Notes under the pieces: generated by a model
What the model was told of the DNA's origin: nothing
What the model saw: the letters and a program-made list of their open reading frames with translations, nothing else
Database searches by the model: none
Assembly: GCA_000333855.2 (NCBI GenBank)
Contig: CM007334.1
Location: forward strand, 224,301-244,183
Origin: Endotrypanum monterogeii
Taxonomy: Eukaryota > Euglenozoa > Kinetoplastea > Trypanosomatida > Trypanosomatidae
Length of the DNA stretch: 19,883 bases
Direction: 5' to 3'
Program-made: the position numbers and the translations under genes
Shown here: piece after piece, positions 19,411 to 19,883 of the stretch
Numbering within the stretch: the stretch's first letter is position 1
Layout: the number at the start of each line of letters is the position of its first letter

Positions 19411-19883
19411 CTATGTCGGAAGCTTGCCCTCCTCCGCTCCTTGCTCCTTGCGCGCCAGCACGAGGCTATTCTTGTGTGCACGCTTGTCTATGTACAGCTC
19501 CTTGAACAGCACCGCAAAGAGCAGGCAGTAACTGCCGTACATCATCATGCCCACGCGCAGGTTTGTTGGATCGCTGTCGCAGCCCCAGAATCGCTCAGAC
19601 ATGTCGAACGCGGGCACCTGCGACGCCGGCGCACCCGTCGTCACGACACTCCTCGCGTGGTGGTAGACGTAGTGCGCGCTGCTCAGCACCACGGCGAAGG
19701 CCTTGAAGAAGAGCGTGTTGCTGTGCTCGGGGCCAAGCCAGTACTGGAAGTATGTGTACACCGTGATGAACATGCCAAGGAACATCTGAAGCACCTGCAG
19801 CAGCGTGATCACCGGTGCGCAGGGGCGGATCGACCGGCGCAGGCCCCTACCAACCAGGAACTAGAAAAAATACACTATTGACT
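19411..19883 (-). pseudogene. ELO: Partial ELO elongase at the window edge with an in-frame TAG
   Basis: This is the C-terminal part of an ELO-family protein, truncated by the window edge, so the catalytic HxxHH is not visible. After the internal stop, 149 residues run to the TAG at 19413-19411. They include GRGLRRSIRPCAPVITLLQVLQM, the counterpart of CGYRQVVRPFA..ITFLQ in the other copies (split here only by alignment), and GMMMYGSYCLLFAVLFKELY in the last membrane segment. The last seven codons in the window read S-I-V-Y-F-F-stop, in register with the SIMYLYY of the family, so a tyrosine codon is replaced by TAG at 19863-19861. This is either a real nonsense mutation or sequence error at a contig end. 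It ends GKLPT, without KKXX. It is visibly more GC-rich than its neighbours (78 of 120 bases in 19561-19680). Labelled pseudogene provisionally. Confidence 0.6.

Noticed and set aside
19861..19863. Recoding of TAG as sense, as in some kinetoplastids
   Set aside because: Three of the six ELO genes use TAG as the terminal stop, with TGA and TAA used by the others, so standard stops apply.

Overview
The window looks like nuclear DNA from a trypanosomatid (kinetoplastid) protist. All six recognisable genes are intronless and lie on the minus strand in one directional array. They are separated by 1.3-3.6 kb of microsatellite-rich spacer. Upstream of the complete genes there are polypyrimidine tracts followed by a first AG, as expected for spliced-leader trans-splicing. 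The protein sequences resemble the trypanosome ELO family. I cannot assign the genus.

Every gene found is a fatty-acid elongase (ELO, 3-ketoacyl-CoA synthase type). In transcription order (right to left) they are: a partial and possibly broken ELO at the right edge (stop at 19411), then ELO at 17118-18089 (323 aa), 14039-15007 (322 aa), 11196-12209 (337 aa), 6796-7692 (298 aa) and 2301-3182 (293 aa). The five complete copies all carry HWYHH, a (K)xxE..DT motif before it, and a (N)..VHSIMY motif after it. In T. brucei, a small set of ELOs works in series to build saturated acyl chains from short primers, with a further ELO acting on polyunsaturates. A tandem set of divergent paralogues fits that division of labour, but chain-length specificity cannot be read from this sequence.

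The most notable structure is between paralogues. The 3' halves of the 6796 and 11196 genes are 97% identical over 471 bp with no gaps, while their 5' halves and C-terminal tails are clearly diverged. A second, 246-bp repeat (two mismatches) lies downstream of each of these same two genes, inside otherwise unrelated spacer. This points to gene conversion or segmental exchange, and to a possible shared 3'-UTR element. Other points are a GC-rich hairpin just after the stop codon of the 14039 gene, a pair of adjacent hairpins at 15751-15820, an in-frame TAG in the edge gene, and a split between copies with and without a C-terminal KKXX ER-retrieval signal.

The spacers hold many (TA)n, (CA)n, poly-A and poly-G tracts. 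I found no convincing protein-coding, tRNA, rRNA or CRISPR features in them.
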